A stretch of DNA of 56,087 nt from Neolewinella agarilytica (GTDB lineage: Bacteria; Bacteroidota; Bacteroidia; Chitinophagales; Saprospiraceae). Under the pieces are notes generated by a model, which was given only the letters and a program-made list of their open reading frames with translations, ran no database searches and had not been told where the DNA came from. Shown here piece by piece: positions 1-8,058 of the stretch (position 1 is the stretch's first letter; each line of letters opens with the position of its first letter). The stretch spans positions 1 to 56,087 of the forward strand of contig NZ_FOFB01000034.1 in the NCBI RefSeq assembly GCF_900110645.1, given 5' to 3'. Position numbers and translations under genes: made by a program.

Positions 1-46
1 GCAACGGTGGCCGAAAGTACGGGATCATCCTAGTCTCGTTGTAAAT

Positions 47-535
47 CTAAAAATAAGTCGGCAGATGCTTGCTTGTTATCAGTATAACTTCGCTGCTCAT
101 GGTAGGCGGCACCCGGATCCCGACGAAAGCATTACGTTTCAATACGGGCAGGTAGTTGCCGAGGGCGCCAAAGAAAATACCCATCAGGATGGATAGCCCG
201 CCCAGACCATTGTAACTCCCGGCTTCCGCACCATAGATAATGTAGCAGATCATCAGGGAGCTGAACGCAAGGGTGATGAAGCCGATGCTGGCCGACTTTG
301 GGGAAGCCGTGCCTTCAGCTATTTTTTTAGTGATGGCGGCATTAACGAGCATTACCAGTGGAATCAGGATGGTGGGCACCAGCCAGAGGATGTATTTCGG
401 GCCCCAGCCGTCGGGCTGACCGCGCCAGTCGAAGTGAATCGGAATTTGCTCCGGCAAATCACCATAGATCGAGGCGAGGTAAATGAAGGGGAGAAACACG
501 AAAATCAGGGAAAGGATAAGCCGATTACTTTTCAT
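47..535 (-). CDS. SdpI/DUF1648-family membrane protein, C-terminus truncated
   Basis: 162 aa with several hydrophobic segments. The N-terminal motif IPIHFDWRGQPDGWG matches the DUF1648 start of SdpI proteins, which in Bacillus confer immunity to the SDP toxin and sequester the repressor SdpR at the membrane. The family's conserved stretch FVGIR-P-T-SSE is present near residues 138-149. After it, family members normally continue with a Trp-Arg-Lys-Thr-His helix and a last membrane segment of about 50 residues. Here only about 14 unrelated residues follow before the stop, and no frame downstream restores the motif, so the 3' end looks replaced or lost. The gene overlaps the 3' end of the ArsR regulator by 11 bp, giving the usual sdpR-sdpI operon order. 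Function is inferred from family and neighbour; the truncated protein may be inactive. Confidence 0.75.
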   Translation of the reverse strand: MKSNRLILSLIFVFLPFIYLASIYGDLPEQIPIHFDWRGQPDGWGPKYILWLVPTILIPLVMLVNAAITKKIAEGTASPKSASIGFITLAFSSLMICYIIYGAEAGSYNGLGGLSILMGIFFGALGNYLPVLKRNAFVGIRVPPTMSSEVILITSKHLPTYF

Positions 536-800
536 GGTCCGGAGAATTTAGGTCGATGACCCACCGCAGCAGATCTTCCACGACGGTGGTGTTGAGGTGA
601 TGGCGAAGGAATTGTCCTTCGCGTACGACGGTGATCAGGTCGGCCCGTTTCAGCAAATCCAGGTGGTGGGAAATACTCGGTTTGGAGATGTCAAACTCGT
701 CGGCAATCTCACCGGCAGTAAGCGAGCCATCCCGCAGTAGCTGCAGGATTTTACGGCGAGTGGGATCGCGGAGGGCTTTGAAGATTTCGTCCATTTGCAT
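525..800 (-). CDS. ArsR/SdpR-family winged-helix repressor
   Basis: 91 aa. The N-terminus MDEIFKALRDPTRRKILQLL followed by a helix-turn-helix (LTAGEIADEF-ISKPSISHHL) and a winged strand is a standard ArsR-family fold. No Cys metal-binding motif is visible, which fits the SdpR subgroup rather than metal sensors. It is the first gene of an operon with the overlapping SdpI-like gene. A perfect palindrome lies directly upstream of the start, suggesting autorepression. Two in-frame ATGs (800 and 794) are possible starts; the second gives the more typical MDEIF start. In the known SdpRI system the repressor is released from its own operator when SdpI binds it at the membrane; that role here is inferred. 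Confidence 0.88.
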   Translation of the reverse strand: MQMDEIFKALRDPTRRKILQLLRDGSLTAGEIADEFDISKPSISHHLDLLKRADLITVVREGQFLRHHLNTTVVEDLLRWVIDLNSPDHEK

Positions 801-820
801 ATTTAGACAAATGTCTAAAT
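801..820. promoter_or_regulatory. Operator palindrome upstream of the ArsR/SdpR gene
   Basis: Two 9-bp arms, ATTTAGACA and TGTCTAAAT, are perfectly inverted around a 2-bp AA centre. They start one base upstream of the longer start codon. A further half-site TTTAGA follows at 828-833. Size and position fit an ArsR-family autoregulatory operator covering the translation start and promoter. Protein binding is inferred. Confidence 0.7.
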
Positions 821-875
821 GATTTTGTTTAGATGGAGCATTACTTTTTTGGACAGAACGCTCGGAGCGGGAGGT

Positions 876-1781
876 TTACCGAACGTGAAAGCTGTAGTAA
901 TTTTTCCCTTCAGAATAGACTGCTCCTGTAAGCGGATTTTTTCCAAAGAGTGACATTTCCAACACTTGTTTACCTCGACGAGTAGGCTTAAAAGAATAGG
1001 CTTCTCTCCAGCCTCGCTCCAAACGTAGTGTATCACTATTTATGACGATAAACATCTCTTCAGGATTTAGCGAATGGTCCAGCTTTCCGATGCTTATGGT
1101 TGTCGTTATTTCCTCTCCCAGCTTTGGGTCAGAGAAGCCATCCTGTATTACCGGAAAAAAGGATGGAGGGGGGAAACAGATCAGCATTTTACCACCAGCT
1201 ATACTAGATATATTCTCTACTAACTGAGTCAATGTGGTCAAATACTTGAGCGTTAGCAAGTCTCGCCTGATAGTAAAGTCCGATGCTGAAAGACCTTCTG
1301 TCATTGGCCATGCATCTCCTCCCCAAAAATTATCCTGATAGTACTTCAGTTTGAACTTCAATTCATTTTCAGAGAGATCCATCTGCTCACCAAATTCGGC
1401 CATAAAAACAGTTGTTCGTTCTTCCAATACATCAAGGTGAGAAGTATATAACTCCTCTAGTTCTTGTATGCTGTATGGGGCATCTTCAATATCGGCTGAA
1501 GCAAACTCCAGATATTCCTTAAACAGTTGTCTCCTTTCATAAAAGAACGGAATCATAGGTTTGAAGCGATCTTTTTCGTCCTCTGACAAAGTTTCCTCAA
1601 CCTCTTGGATCAATTTATCTAACTGTTGTTGCTGGTGTTCGATTAAATTATGGTGAGCACGCTCAACAAAAGCCGCTTTTTCTATTTGCCCCTTGCTTAG
1701 GAAACGGTACTACAAATAGAGTAACCCACTGATGAGGAGGAGGATGGAGCAGGTTAGGCTGACGGCAAAATTTCGGGTCAT
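876..1781 (-). pseudogene. GldM-like stand-alone protein interrupted by in-frame TAG
   Basis: From ATG at 1781 the frame encodes a membrane anchor (MTRNFAVSL then a hydrophobic run to LLYL), then a TAG at 1710-1712. It continues open in the same frame to the stop at 876: a helical region, then a C-terminal Ig-like part with AGGK, FFPVI, G-E and NPLTG. That layout (anchor, helices, Ig-like domain with NPLTG near the end) matches the N-terminal half of the T9SS motor protein GldM and the intact paralogue just upstream (1899-2822). The stop falls at the end of the transmembrane helix, where the paralogue has an aromatic-rich stretch, so one substitution could have made it. A TTG at 1613 could restart translation but would lose the anchor. 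Either a recent pseudogene, a readthrough case or an assembly error. Confidence 0.72.
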
Positions 1782-1898
1782 GGTTGATAGAGTTGGGAAG
1801 AAGCCGGGGAGATTAGGATTAATATGATTTGGGTAGGATTTTCAGGATTCTCTGGTTTTGTACCGCCTGCTTTTGTTGGCGAAACAAACAAGGACACT

Positions 1899-2822
1899 TC
1901 AATCAACTCTGTAAGTGTATTTACCTTCCTGGGAAATCGTGTACCCCGTCAGTGGGTTAGTGATTAAACTAGAATATGAAATTGTATTTACCCCGCGATG
2001 CCCGGCCGTAAACTTGTAATCTACTTTACCATCATCTTTAACTTGTAGCGTATCAGAACCAACTATGATCTTTGAGTATTCTGGTAGCAGGCAAGTAGAA
2101 TAGCCACCAATAAACAAATTAGCATTGACGGTCTCTCCCGGACGAGGATTTTCCATATCTGTAATCATTACCGGAAAATATCCGATACAGGACCCGGTAG
2201 ATTTCCCCCCAGCCATTGAGGTTATATCAAAAATCATAGTCTCAGTGATAGATAAATAGGCAAGTACTAATATATCCCGCCGCTGAAAATGGTTTCCAGA
2301 TAGAAGGTCTTGCATAACCGGAGCCATGCCTTCTTTCATAATGGATCCTATAAATTTTTTCTTCGCTTCTACTTCCTCTTTATTCAAGTTAAAACTTTCT
2401 CCGTAGTCATTCAGTAAGTCGAAATAGGCTCGTTGCAATGAGGCCAACTCTAAACTTAAATCATTCGCCAACTTTCTCAGCAGATGGCTCTGCTCCCTTT
2501 CGGGAAGCGGACTCCCCCAACGGTCTAAACCCATTGCTTGGTAACTCTTGACAACACCTCTGTACCCTTCGCTTGCCGAAACGATGACCGGTATCATTGG
2601 CTGATACCTTGCTTTTGATGGATCCTCTAGTTTGTCTTCAACATCCCCTATAATTTGGTATATCCGCTCCTCCCCCAACTCAATTGCCTCCCAAACCGTC
2701 TCCCGCTCAAACTCATAAGCCTCCGCCAGCGCCTCCTCCACCAAATAAAAATGCAGCCAAACCAAACTACCGAAAATAGCAATGGCAAATACAATCAGGG
2801 CGTAGGCGTAGGAGCGTTTCAT
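1899..2822 (-). CDS. GldM-like stand-alone membrane-anchored protein
   Basis: 307 aa from ATG at 2822, chosen because it places MKRSYAYAL and one transmembrane helix (about residues 5-27) at the N-terminus; an ATG 13 codons upstream adds only a polar leader. After the anchor comes a long acidic helical region (about 30-200) and a beta-rich C-terminal domain with MAGGK, YFPV, PGE and NPLTG. This resembles the first two periplasmic domains of GldM, the T9SS/gliding motor component that spans the periplasm, but the later GldM domains are missing. It is a clear paralogue of the broken gene downstream (876-1781). Role unknown; an accessory motor part or a domesticated fragment are both possible. 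The GldM relationship is by eye and should be treated as probable. Confidence 0.65.
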   Translation of the reverse strand: MKRSYAYALIVFAIAIFGSLVWLHFYLVEEALAEAYEFERETVWEAIELGEERIYQIIGDVEDKLEDPSKARYQPMIPVIVSASEGYRGVVKSYQAMGLDRWGSPLPEREQSHLLRKLANDLSLELASLQRAYFDLLNDYGESFNLNKEEVEAKKKFIGSIMKEGMAPVMQDLLSGNHFQRRDILVLAYLSITETMIFDITSMAGGKSTGSCIGYFPVMITDMENPRPGETVNANLFIGGYSTCLLPEYSKIIVGSDTLQVKDDGKVDYKFTAGHRGVNTISYSSLITNPLTGYTISQEGKYTYRVD

Positions 2823-2997
2823 GGGCAGCGGGTTTGGAGATATTAACCCATTGGCTGCCACGATATTGAGCCAAAGGAAAAATTAACGTCTTAACCAAAC
2901 CAGCGGAGGTGGGGGAAGGAGGTAAACAGGCTTGCTTAGGCCCGCTCCAAGCGTCCGGGTTACCCCCATACTATCATTCCAGCATTCCCTCTATTCA

Positions 2998-4482
2998 CTA
3001 ACGCAGCACCCGTGTATCATAAGTACCAATCCCCTGCTCCTTCAACCAGGCCTGCTGTGCCTTGAGGCGGCGCAGGAAATCTTCGTAGTTACGTTTGGGC
3101 TGCGGCGTCCAGGCGAGTTCTGCTAACGCGAGGAGGCGGGGGAAGGTGAGGTAATCGATGTCTTCGATGGAGCGGATGGTCTCGCCCCAGAGCGGCGCTT
3201 CGATGCCGAGGATGTCGGCGTCGGTGATACCGTCGACCATCGAGGCGGGGTCCCAGAGGTAGGCGGAGTCTACCTCGATGTAAGCCGCCCAGTGGAGGCC
3301 GAGGCGGCTCGTACTGTCGTATTGCATATCGAGGTAAGTCCGGGTGGCGGGGCTGAAGAGCACTTTGTTGCCCGTCTTCTGGGCGATCTGAGCGTATTCG
3401 CTATGGTTCCAGAGCTGGGTGAGGGTGCCTTCGGCGAGGCCGGCGGTGGCGACTTCATCCCAGCCCATCGGTTTTTTACCATGGGAAATGATGATCTCCT
3501 GGGCACGCTGAACGAACTTGACGTAGTCGTCGTGCGGGGTAGCGTCGCTCTCGTCGCCGCCGAGGTGGAAGTAAGGGCCGGGGGTGATGGCGGCGATTTC
3601 CCCGACGACCGCGTCGACAAATTCGTAGGTGATTTCCTTGTTCGCATCCAGGGTGCTGAAGCCGACCCGCGTACCGGTGTAGGGGTCCCGGGCCTTGCCG
3701 TCGAGATTGAGTTCGGCGTAGGCATTGAGGGCAGCATTGGTATGACCGGGCATATCGATTTCCGGCACAATCGTCATGTTACGGCTGGCGGCGTAGGCGA
3801 CGATGTCTTTGTATTGCTCCTGGGTAAAGTAGCCGCCGGGGGTACCGTCAACTTCAAAGCGGCCGCCGATTTCGGCCAGACCGGGCCAGGATTTGATCTC
3901 GATGCGCCAACCCTGATCGTCGCTCAGATGCAGGTGCAAATGGTTGATCTTGTAGGGCGCCAGGCGGTCGATGACGGCCTTAACGGTATCGACGCCGAAG
4001 AAGGTCCTGGCTACGTCCAGCATATAGCCGCGGTAGGCATAGCGGGGCGTATCAGTGATGGTGCCGGCGGGCAGGAAGTGCCCGCGTTCCGTGTTGGGGC
4101 TGAAGGCGATGACTTGCTCCAGGGTGGTAGCGCCGTTGAAGATGCCGGCGGCGTCTTTGGCAGAAATTTCGATGCCCTCCGCCGTGATTTGCAGGAGGTA
4201 AGCGCCGTCAGACAGGGTCAGGCTTTCATCAACGGAGGTCTTGAGTGGCAGCGCGGGCACCCCCTTGCTCTTCAGGTAATCCACGGCACCTGCGTCTGCG
4301 CCGGATTGGTCGTATTCTCCTGCCGGATCGATGTATAGGTAACCCTCCGTGGCTGACATTTCCACGGGCAGCGGCACCAGTGGCAGATCGTTGAGTGGCG
4401 CCATGGCGGGTGGCGGTGGCGGGGCATCGGAGCCACAGGCAAACAGGAAAATGGCGAGAGCAAAAATGGTCAGATAGCGCAT
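2998..4482 (-). CDS. Beta-N-acetylhexosaminidase, GH20, lipoprotein
   Basis: 494 aa from ATG at 4482, which puts a lipoprotein signal (MRYLTIFALAIFLFAC, lipid Cys16) at the N-terminus; the open frame upstream of it lacks any signal. A Pro-rich linker is followed by the GH20b accessory domain (about 35-145) and the GH20 TIM barrel. Diagnostic motifs are HLHLSDDQGWR (183-193), PEIDMPGH (240-247) and the catalytic pair D310-E311 in HLGGDESD. These enzymes cleave terminal GlcNAc or GalNAc from chitin fragments, glycans or muropeptides by substrate-assisted catalysis. It is divergently transcribed from the VanX-like dipeptidase with 187 bp between starts, so both may serve cell-wall or glycan scavenging at the envelope. 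Confidence 0.93.
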   Translation of the reverse strand: MRYLTIFALAIFLFACGSDAPPPPPAMAPLNDLPLVPLPVEMSATEGYLYIDPAGEYDQSGADAGAVDYLKSKGVPALPLKTSVDESLTLSDGAYLLQITAEGIEISAKDAAGIFNGATTLEQVIAFSPNTERGHFLPAGTITDTPRYAYRGYMLDVARTFFGVDTVKAVIDRLAPYKINHLHLHLSDDQGWRIEIKSWPGLAEIGGRFEVDGTPGGYFTQEQYKDIVAYAASRNMTIVPEIDMPGHTNAALNAYAELNLDGKARDPYTGTRVGFSTLDANKEITYEFVDAVVGEIAAITPGPYFHLGGDESDATPHDDYVKFVQRAQEIIISHGKKPMGWDEVATAGLAEGTLTQLWNHSEYAQIAQKTGNKVLFSPATRTYLDMQYDSTSRLGLHWAAYIEVDSAYLWDPASMVDGITDADILGIEAPLWGETIRSIEDIDYLTFPRLLALAELAWTPQPKRNYEDFLRRLKAQQAWLKEQGIGTYDTRVLR

Positions 4483-4573
4483 GATCGGGGGTTGTGTGGG
4501 GGAAAGATAGGGAATTGGGGGCGACGGAGCGCGGGTGCGGGGGAGGCTCGACCAGAGCAATGGTTCCGGGCGT

Positions 4574-4649
4574 GATTTTTCCCGTGCCGGAAAAAAATCG
4601 AAGATCGAAAATGGAACATCTCCGGTAAATTTCCGATACGGGAAAAATC
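4574..4649. promoter_or_regulatory. Inverted repeat in the divergent GH20/VanX intergenic region
   Basis: GATTTTTCCCGTGCCGG (4574-4590) and CCGATACGGGAAAAATC (4633-4649) are inverted with two mismatches in 17, spaced by 42 bp. The pair lies between the divergent starts at 4482 and 4670. It could be a shared operator or a cruciform/terminator; no regulator is identified. Confidence 0.4.
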
Positions 4650-4669
4650 CACCCCGTATCTTCCCCCCC

Positions 4670-5365
4670 ATGTTTCGTTTCCTTTTCCTCCTCCTGCTTT
4701 GCATCAGTGTCGTTCGCTGCGAGCAAGCCCCCGAAACCGCTACGGTGCTAACGGCCGCCTTCCCGGTCGAAGTTCCTCCTCCCCCGCCTCCCCCACCGCC
4801 GGTTTACGACTATGATACTACGCAGTGGGCGGAAATGATCCGACTCGACTCCAGCATCCGGCTCGACCTGCGGTACGCCACCGACAATAACTTCATGAAG
4901 CAGGTCATCTACGACTGCGGCCGTTGTTTTTACCGCCCGCAGGTAGCCCGGGCATTGCTAAAAGTACACCAGGGCCTGAAGGCGCAAAACCTGGGCCTGA
5001 AGATGTACGATTGCTACCGGCCGGGGCCTTACCAACAGCGCTTGTGGGACGTGTTGCCCGACGCCCGTTACGTCGCCAACCCCAGAAAAGGCAGCCTGCA
5101 CAGCCGGGGTGCAGCGGCGGACCTGACCATCGTTCACCTCGACACCGGCGAAGAACTGGACATGGGGACGACCTACGACTTCTTCGGCGAAGAAGCCTAT
5201 ACCACCACGACCAATCTTCCGCAGGAAGTGCTCGACAACCGGGCCCTCTTTCAGGCGGCCATGCGCGCGCAAGGGTTTCTGACCATCCGGACAGAATGGT
5301 GGCACTTCAACTTCAGCGGTCCAAGGTTACCGCTCAGCGATTGGGTGTGGGAATGTGACGAATAA
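4670..5365 (+). CDS. D-Ala-D-Ala dipeptidase, VanX/DdpX family, probable lipoprotein
   Basis: 231 aa from ATG at 4670, which begins a signal sequence ending at Cys17 (ISVVRC, an atypical lipobox). A run of nine prolines (36-44) forms a linker. The M15D catalytic domain shows SLHSRGAAAD with zinc ligands H144 and D151, and EWWH with the catalytic Glu209 and zinc ligand H212, exactly the VanX pattern. The enzyme hydrolyses D-Ala-D-Ala. VanX in resistance clusters is cytoplasmic, but this exported form more likely recycles peptidoglycan-derived dipeptide than gives vancomycin resistance, and no vanHA genes are nearby. Divergent from the GH20 lipoprotein gene. Confidence 0.92.
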   Translation: MFRFLFLLLLCISVVRCEQAPETATVLTAAFPVEVPPPPPPPPPVYDYDTTQWAEMIRLDSSIRLDLRYATDNNFMKQVIYDCGRCFYRPQVARALLKVHQGLKAQNLGLKMYDCYRPGPYQQRLWDVLPDARYVANPRKGSLHSRGAAADLTIVHLDTGEELDMGTTYDFFGEEAYTTTTNLPQEVLDNRALFQAAMRAQGFLTIRTEWWHFNFSGPRLPLSDWVWECDE

Positions 5366-5506
5366 GGAGCCACAGCCGCCTGGCAAGCTGAAACAGCAGG
5401 GATGTATGCCCCGTTGCACACCTAAATCCTGCCTGGCAGCGTTACCTTTACTACCGTACTATTAAGACTACCCTACTATCATACTCTATTCTTCAAGCCC
5501 CTACAA

Positions 5507-6787
5507 ATGCTGTTACGCAAACTATCTCTCCTTCTCGTCCTGCTCTGCGGCACGGTAGCCCTTAATGCCTCCACCATCCTCATTCCGATGGATGATAAGC
5601 AAACGGACCATCTCAAGGCCTACGGCATCGCCTACTGGGTGCTCGATAACCAGATCGATGCCTGGTGGCTGCTCAACTACCGCGGAGGCAGCTTTGCCTT
5701 TACCCACAGCCGCGCCTTTGAGCGCGAGTGTCTGACGCGGGGCGTCAAGTACGAGGTCATCCCTGACGCGAAGTTCAACGCCATCCTGGAAGACATCAGC
5801 AACCCCGAAAAAAACATGGACGCCATGCGCCTGGAGAAGGCGCCGAAAGTGGCGGTCTACACCCCCGAATTTAACTTTCGGGAGGGCACTAAAGTCCAGC
5901 CCTGGGACGATGCCGTAACCCTGGTGCTCACCTACGCCGAAATCCCCTACGAAACCGTCTATGACGATGAGGTGCTGGGCGACAAGCTCGCCGAATACGA
6001 CTGGCTTCACCTGCACCACGAAGACTTTACCGGGCAGTTTGGTCGCTTCTACCGCAGCTTCCACACGGCCCCCTGGTACCGCCGGCAGGTCGCCTATCAG
6101 GAAGAGATTGCTGAAAGAAATGGTTATGAAAAGGTGAGTCAGCTGAAGCTCGACGTTGTCAAGAAAGTCCGCGAATTCGTCGGCGGTGGTGGCTTCATGT
6201 TTGCCATGTGTTCGGCTACGGACAGCTATGACATTGCCCTGGCCGCCGATGGAGTCGACATCTGTGCGCAATACTACGACGGTGACCCCATCGATCCACA
6301 GGCACAGAGTAAGCTGGATTTCTCCAAGACCTTCGCCTTCGAGAACTTCAAGCTCCAGCGCAAACCGCTGGAATACGAGTTCAGCAGCATCGACCACAAC
6401 CCACGCCGGGTTTCTCAGAAGCAGGATTACTTTACCCTCTTCGACTTCAGCGCCAAGTGGGATCCCGTGCCCACGATGCTGACCCAAAACCATACCCGGA
6501 CGGTTAAAGGCTTCATGGGCCAAACGACGGCTTTCCGCAAGGAGCATATCAAATCAAGTGTCCTCATCCTCGGTGAGAACAAGCCGGCGCAGGAAGCCCG
6601 TTACATCCACGGCAACTACGGCGAAGGCTTTTTCTCCTTCTACGCCGGCCATGACCCTGCCGACTACCGCCACCTCGTCAATGACCCCGAAACGGACCTG
6701 AGCCTGCACCCCATGAGCCCCGGTTACCGGCTGATTCTGAATAACATTTTGTTCCCGGCGGCGAAGAAGAAAAAACGGAAGACGTAG
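5507..6787 (+). CDS. Conserved secreted Bacteroidota protein, often misnamed asparagine synthetase B
   Basis: 426 aa with a signal peptide (about 1-21, ending LNAS). The N-terminal block STILIPMDD and LKAYGIAYWVL is a Bacteroidota-wide family that databases often label asparagine synthetase B, although no glutaminase or synthetase motif is present. The middle (about 110-260) reads like a flavodoxin or glutamine-amidotransferase fold: VAVYTP, an alternating segment DWLHLHHEDF, then FVGGGGFMFAMCSATD, where the Cys follows a strand as in a ThuA/GATase nucleophile elbow. A Lys-rich tail ends the protein. Periplasmic or surface location is expected; the function is unknown. Confidence 0.8.
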   Translation: MLLRKLSLLLVLLCGTVALNASTILIPMDDKQTDHLKAYGIAYWVLDNQIDAWWLLNYRGGSFAFTHSRAFERECLTRGVKYEVIPDAKFNAILEDISNPEKNMDAMRLEKAPKVAVYTPEFNFREGTKVQPWDDAVTLVLTYAEIPYETVYDDEVLGDKLAEYDWLHLHHEDFTGQFGRFYRSFHTAPWYRRQVAYQEEIAERNGYEKVSQLKLDVVKKVREFVGGGGFMFAMCSATDSYDIALAADGVDICAQYYDGDPIDPQAQSKLDFSKTFAFENFKLQRKPLEYEFSSIDHNPRRVSQKQDYFTLFDFSAKWDPVPTMLTQNHTRTVKGFMGQTTAFRKEHIKSSVLILGENKPAQEARYIHGNYGEGFFSFYAGHDPADYRHLVNDPETDLSLHPMSPGYRLILNNILFPAAKKKKRKT

Positions 6788-6789
6788 GG

Positions 6790-6937
6790 AGTTAAGGAGT
6801 CAGATAGTCAAGGAGTCAAACAGTCAGACAGTAGCTACCGCAAAGGGGAGTTCGCTTCGCTCATGGGGGAAGGTCGCTCTTTGACTACTTGACTCCCCGA
6901 CTGCTTGACTATCTGACTACTTGACTATCTGACTCTT
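6790..6937. repeat. Degenerate GACTA/GTCAGA inverted repeat block
   Basis: Left arm 6790-6834 is built of short AGTCAGATAGTCAAGG-type units. The right arm 6879-6937 holds the inverted version, TTGACTATCTGACTAC repeated with variation. Similar words recur at 48896-48960. The right arm also carries the -33 box of the mscS promoter. Confidence 0.7.
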
Positions 6938-6949
6938 TTCCTAAATTTG
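6921..6949 (+). promoter_or_regulatory. Bacteroidota promoter for the MscS gene
   Basis: TTG at 6921-6923 and TAAATTTG at 6942-6949 are spaced by 18 bp, close to the Bacteroidota -33/-7 consensus. The -7 box ends 5 bp before the ATG at 6955, so the transcript would have little or no leader. Confidence 0.6.
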
Positions 6950-6954
6950 CCTCC

Positions 6955-7782
6955 ATGGAAACAGAACAGATCAACTCCTATTTAGACACGGCCGGCAACA
7001 TGATAATCGAATACGCCCCAAAGGTATTGGCGGCTATTGTCATTCTGTTGATTGGAATTCGAATTATCAACAAGGTCGTCAGCATGGCGATAAAGTCAAT
7101 GTCGGCTAAGGGAATTGGTGGTGACCTGGCCCCTTTCCTTGGCTCGATCGTGGGTATTGGGTTGAAAATACTACTGGTCTTTACCGTGGCGGGAATACTG
7201 GGTATCGACGTAGCCGCATTTGTTGGCATTCTGGCAGCAGCCAGTTTCGCGGTGGGGATGGCCCTGCAGGGTAGTCTGGCCAACTTTGCGGCGGGCATAC
7301 TGATTATAATTTTCCGCCCCTACAAGGTGGGCGATTGGATTCAGGTACCGGGCGAGTTCTTCGGGCAGGTGGAAGAAATTCAGATCTTCAACACCATCAT
7401 GGTTACACCGGGGCATAAGACACTGATCGTACCGAATGGAGAAGTAATTAATGGCGTAGTGACTAACTACAGCGTAAAGGGACACATCCGCCTGGAGTTA
7501 TCATTCCTGATGGCCTATGAAGAGAGTTTCCCGAAGTTGAAGGGGATTATTTCCGACGCACTTCAAGGGCTGGAATACATCCTTGACGAGCCAAAACCAC
7601 AGATTGGCATCGAGTCTTATGACACCCACAACATCATCGTAGCCGTCCGCCCATACGTTGCCCCTGACAACTACTGGGAAGCCACCTTTGAAGTAAATGA
7701 ACGAATCAAAAATGCGCTTTCCGCCAACGGCATCAGAATGGCCTACAGCGAAGGTGTAGAACTGGGGTCAATCGGGGAATAA
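6955..7782 (+). CDS. mscS: Small-conductance mechanosensitive channel, MscS family
   Basis: 275 aa, close to the 286 of E. coli MscS. Three membrane segments lie in the first 125 residues. The pore-lining TM3 is Ala/Gly-rich (ASFAVGMALQGSLANFAAG) and runs into FRPYKVGDWIQV, the start of the cytoplasmic beta domain. The later VPNGEVINGVVTNYS is the typical MscS beta-domain motif, and the C-terminal part forms the vestibule. The channel opens under membrane tension to release solutes on hypo-osmotic shock. It is a single-gene unit with its own promoter and a strong downstream terminator. Confidence 0.95.
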   Translation: METEQINSYLDTAGNMIIEYAPKVLAAIVILLIGIRIINKVVSMAIKSMSAKGIGGDLAPFLGSIVGIGLKILLVFTVAGILGIDVAAFVGILAAASFAVGMALQGSLANFAAGILIIIFRPYKVGDWIQVPGEFFGQVEEIQIFNTIMVTPGHKTLIVPNGEVINGVVTNYSVKGHIRLELSFLMAYEESFPKLKGIISDALQGLEYILDEPKPQIGIESYDTHNIIVAVRPYVAPDNYWEATFEVNERIKNALSANGIRMAYSEGVELGSIGE

Positions 7783-7875
7783 ACAGGTTGAGACTGACAC
7801 AATACGGCATAAACATGAGTCATCCTTAATTTTTGGATGAGATGACCATAGTGCCTGGCAAAGAACAAGATTTTA

Positions 7876-7935
7876 GCGATCAGCGGGCAGCATTCAGGCA
7901 AAACGGCTCTGAATGCTGTCCGCTGATCGCTTTTA
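7876..7935 (+). terminator. 22-bp stem-loop terminator after mscS
   Basis: Arms 7876-7897 and 7909-7930 (GCGATCAGCGG... / ...CCGCTGATCGC) pair over 22 bp with a single G-T position, around an 11-nt loop. TTTTAT follows. On the other strand the stem is followed by TAAAATC, so it could also stop the zinc-ribbon operon coming from the right. Confidence 0.85.
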
Positions 7936-8035
7936 TACCGACCGAACTGAGTACAGGGTAGAAAACATAGAGAATGTTGCCCAAACTCCGGGAGGGCTCC
8001 TGTTTTATGCCTTACAAAGCAGGCCCTTTAGCCTT

Positions 8036-8058
8036 CATTGCACCTGCGGTAAGCGCCC
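8036..8058 (-). repeat. Dispersed CGCAGGTGCAA element, short form (S6)
   Basis: On the minus strand this reads GGGCGCTTACCGCAGGTG then CAATG. It abuts the stop codon of the zinc-ribbon gene (8058-8060). Confidence 0.65.

Noticed and set aside
4283..4306. Possible copy of the same element in the GH20 gene
   Set aside because: Only about 16 bases match and the encoded residues are ordinary for the domain.
3292..4338. 348-aa plus-strand ORF opposite the GH20 gene
   Set aside because: It is antisense to a gene with intact catalytic motifs and its composition (Gly/Val/Asp-rich, no domains) is typical of a GC-rich shadow frame.
4670..5365. Vancomycin-resistance gene (vanX)
   Set aside because: Motifs are VanX-like, but it is an exported lipoprotein with no vanH/vanA/vanRS nearby, so peptidoglycan recycling is more likely.
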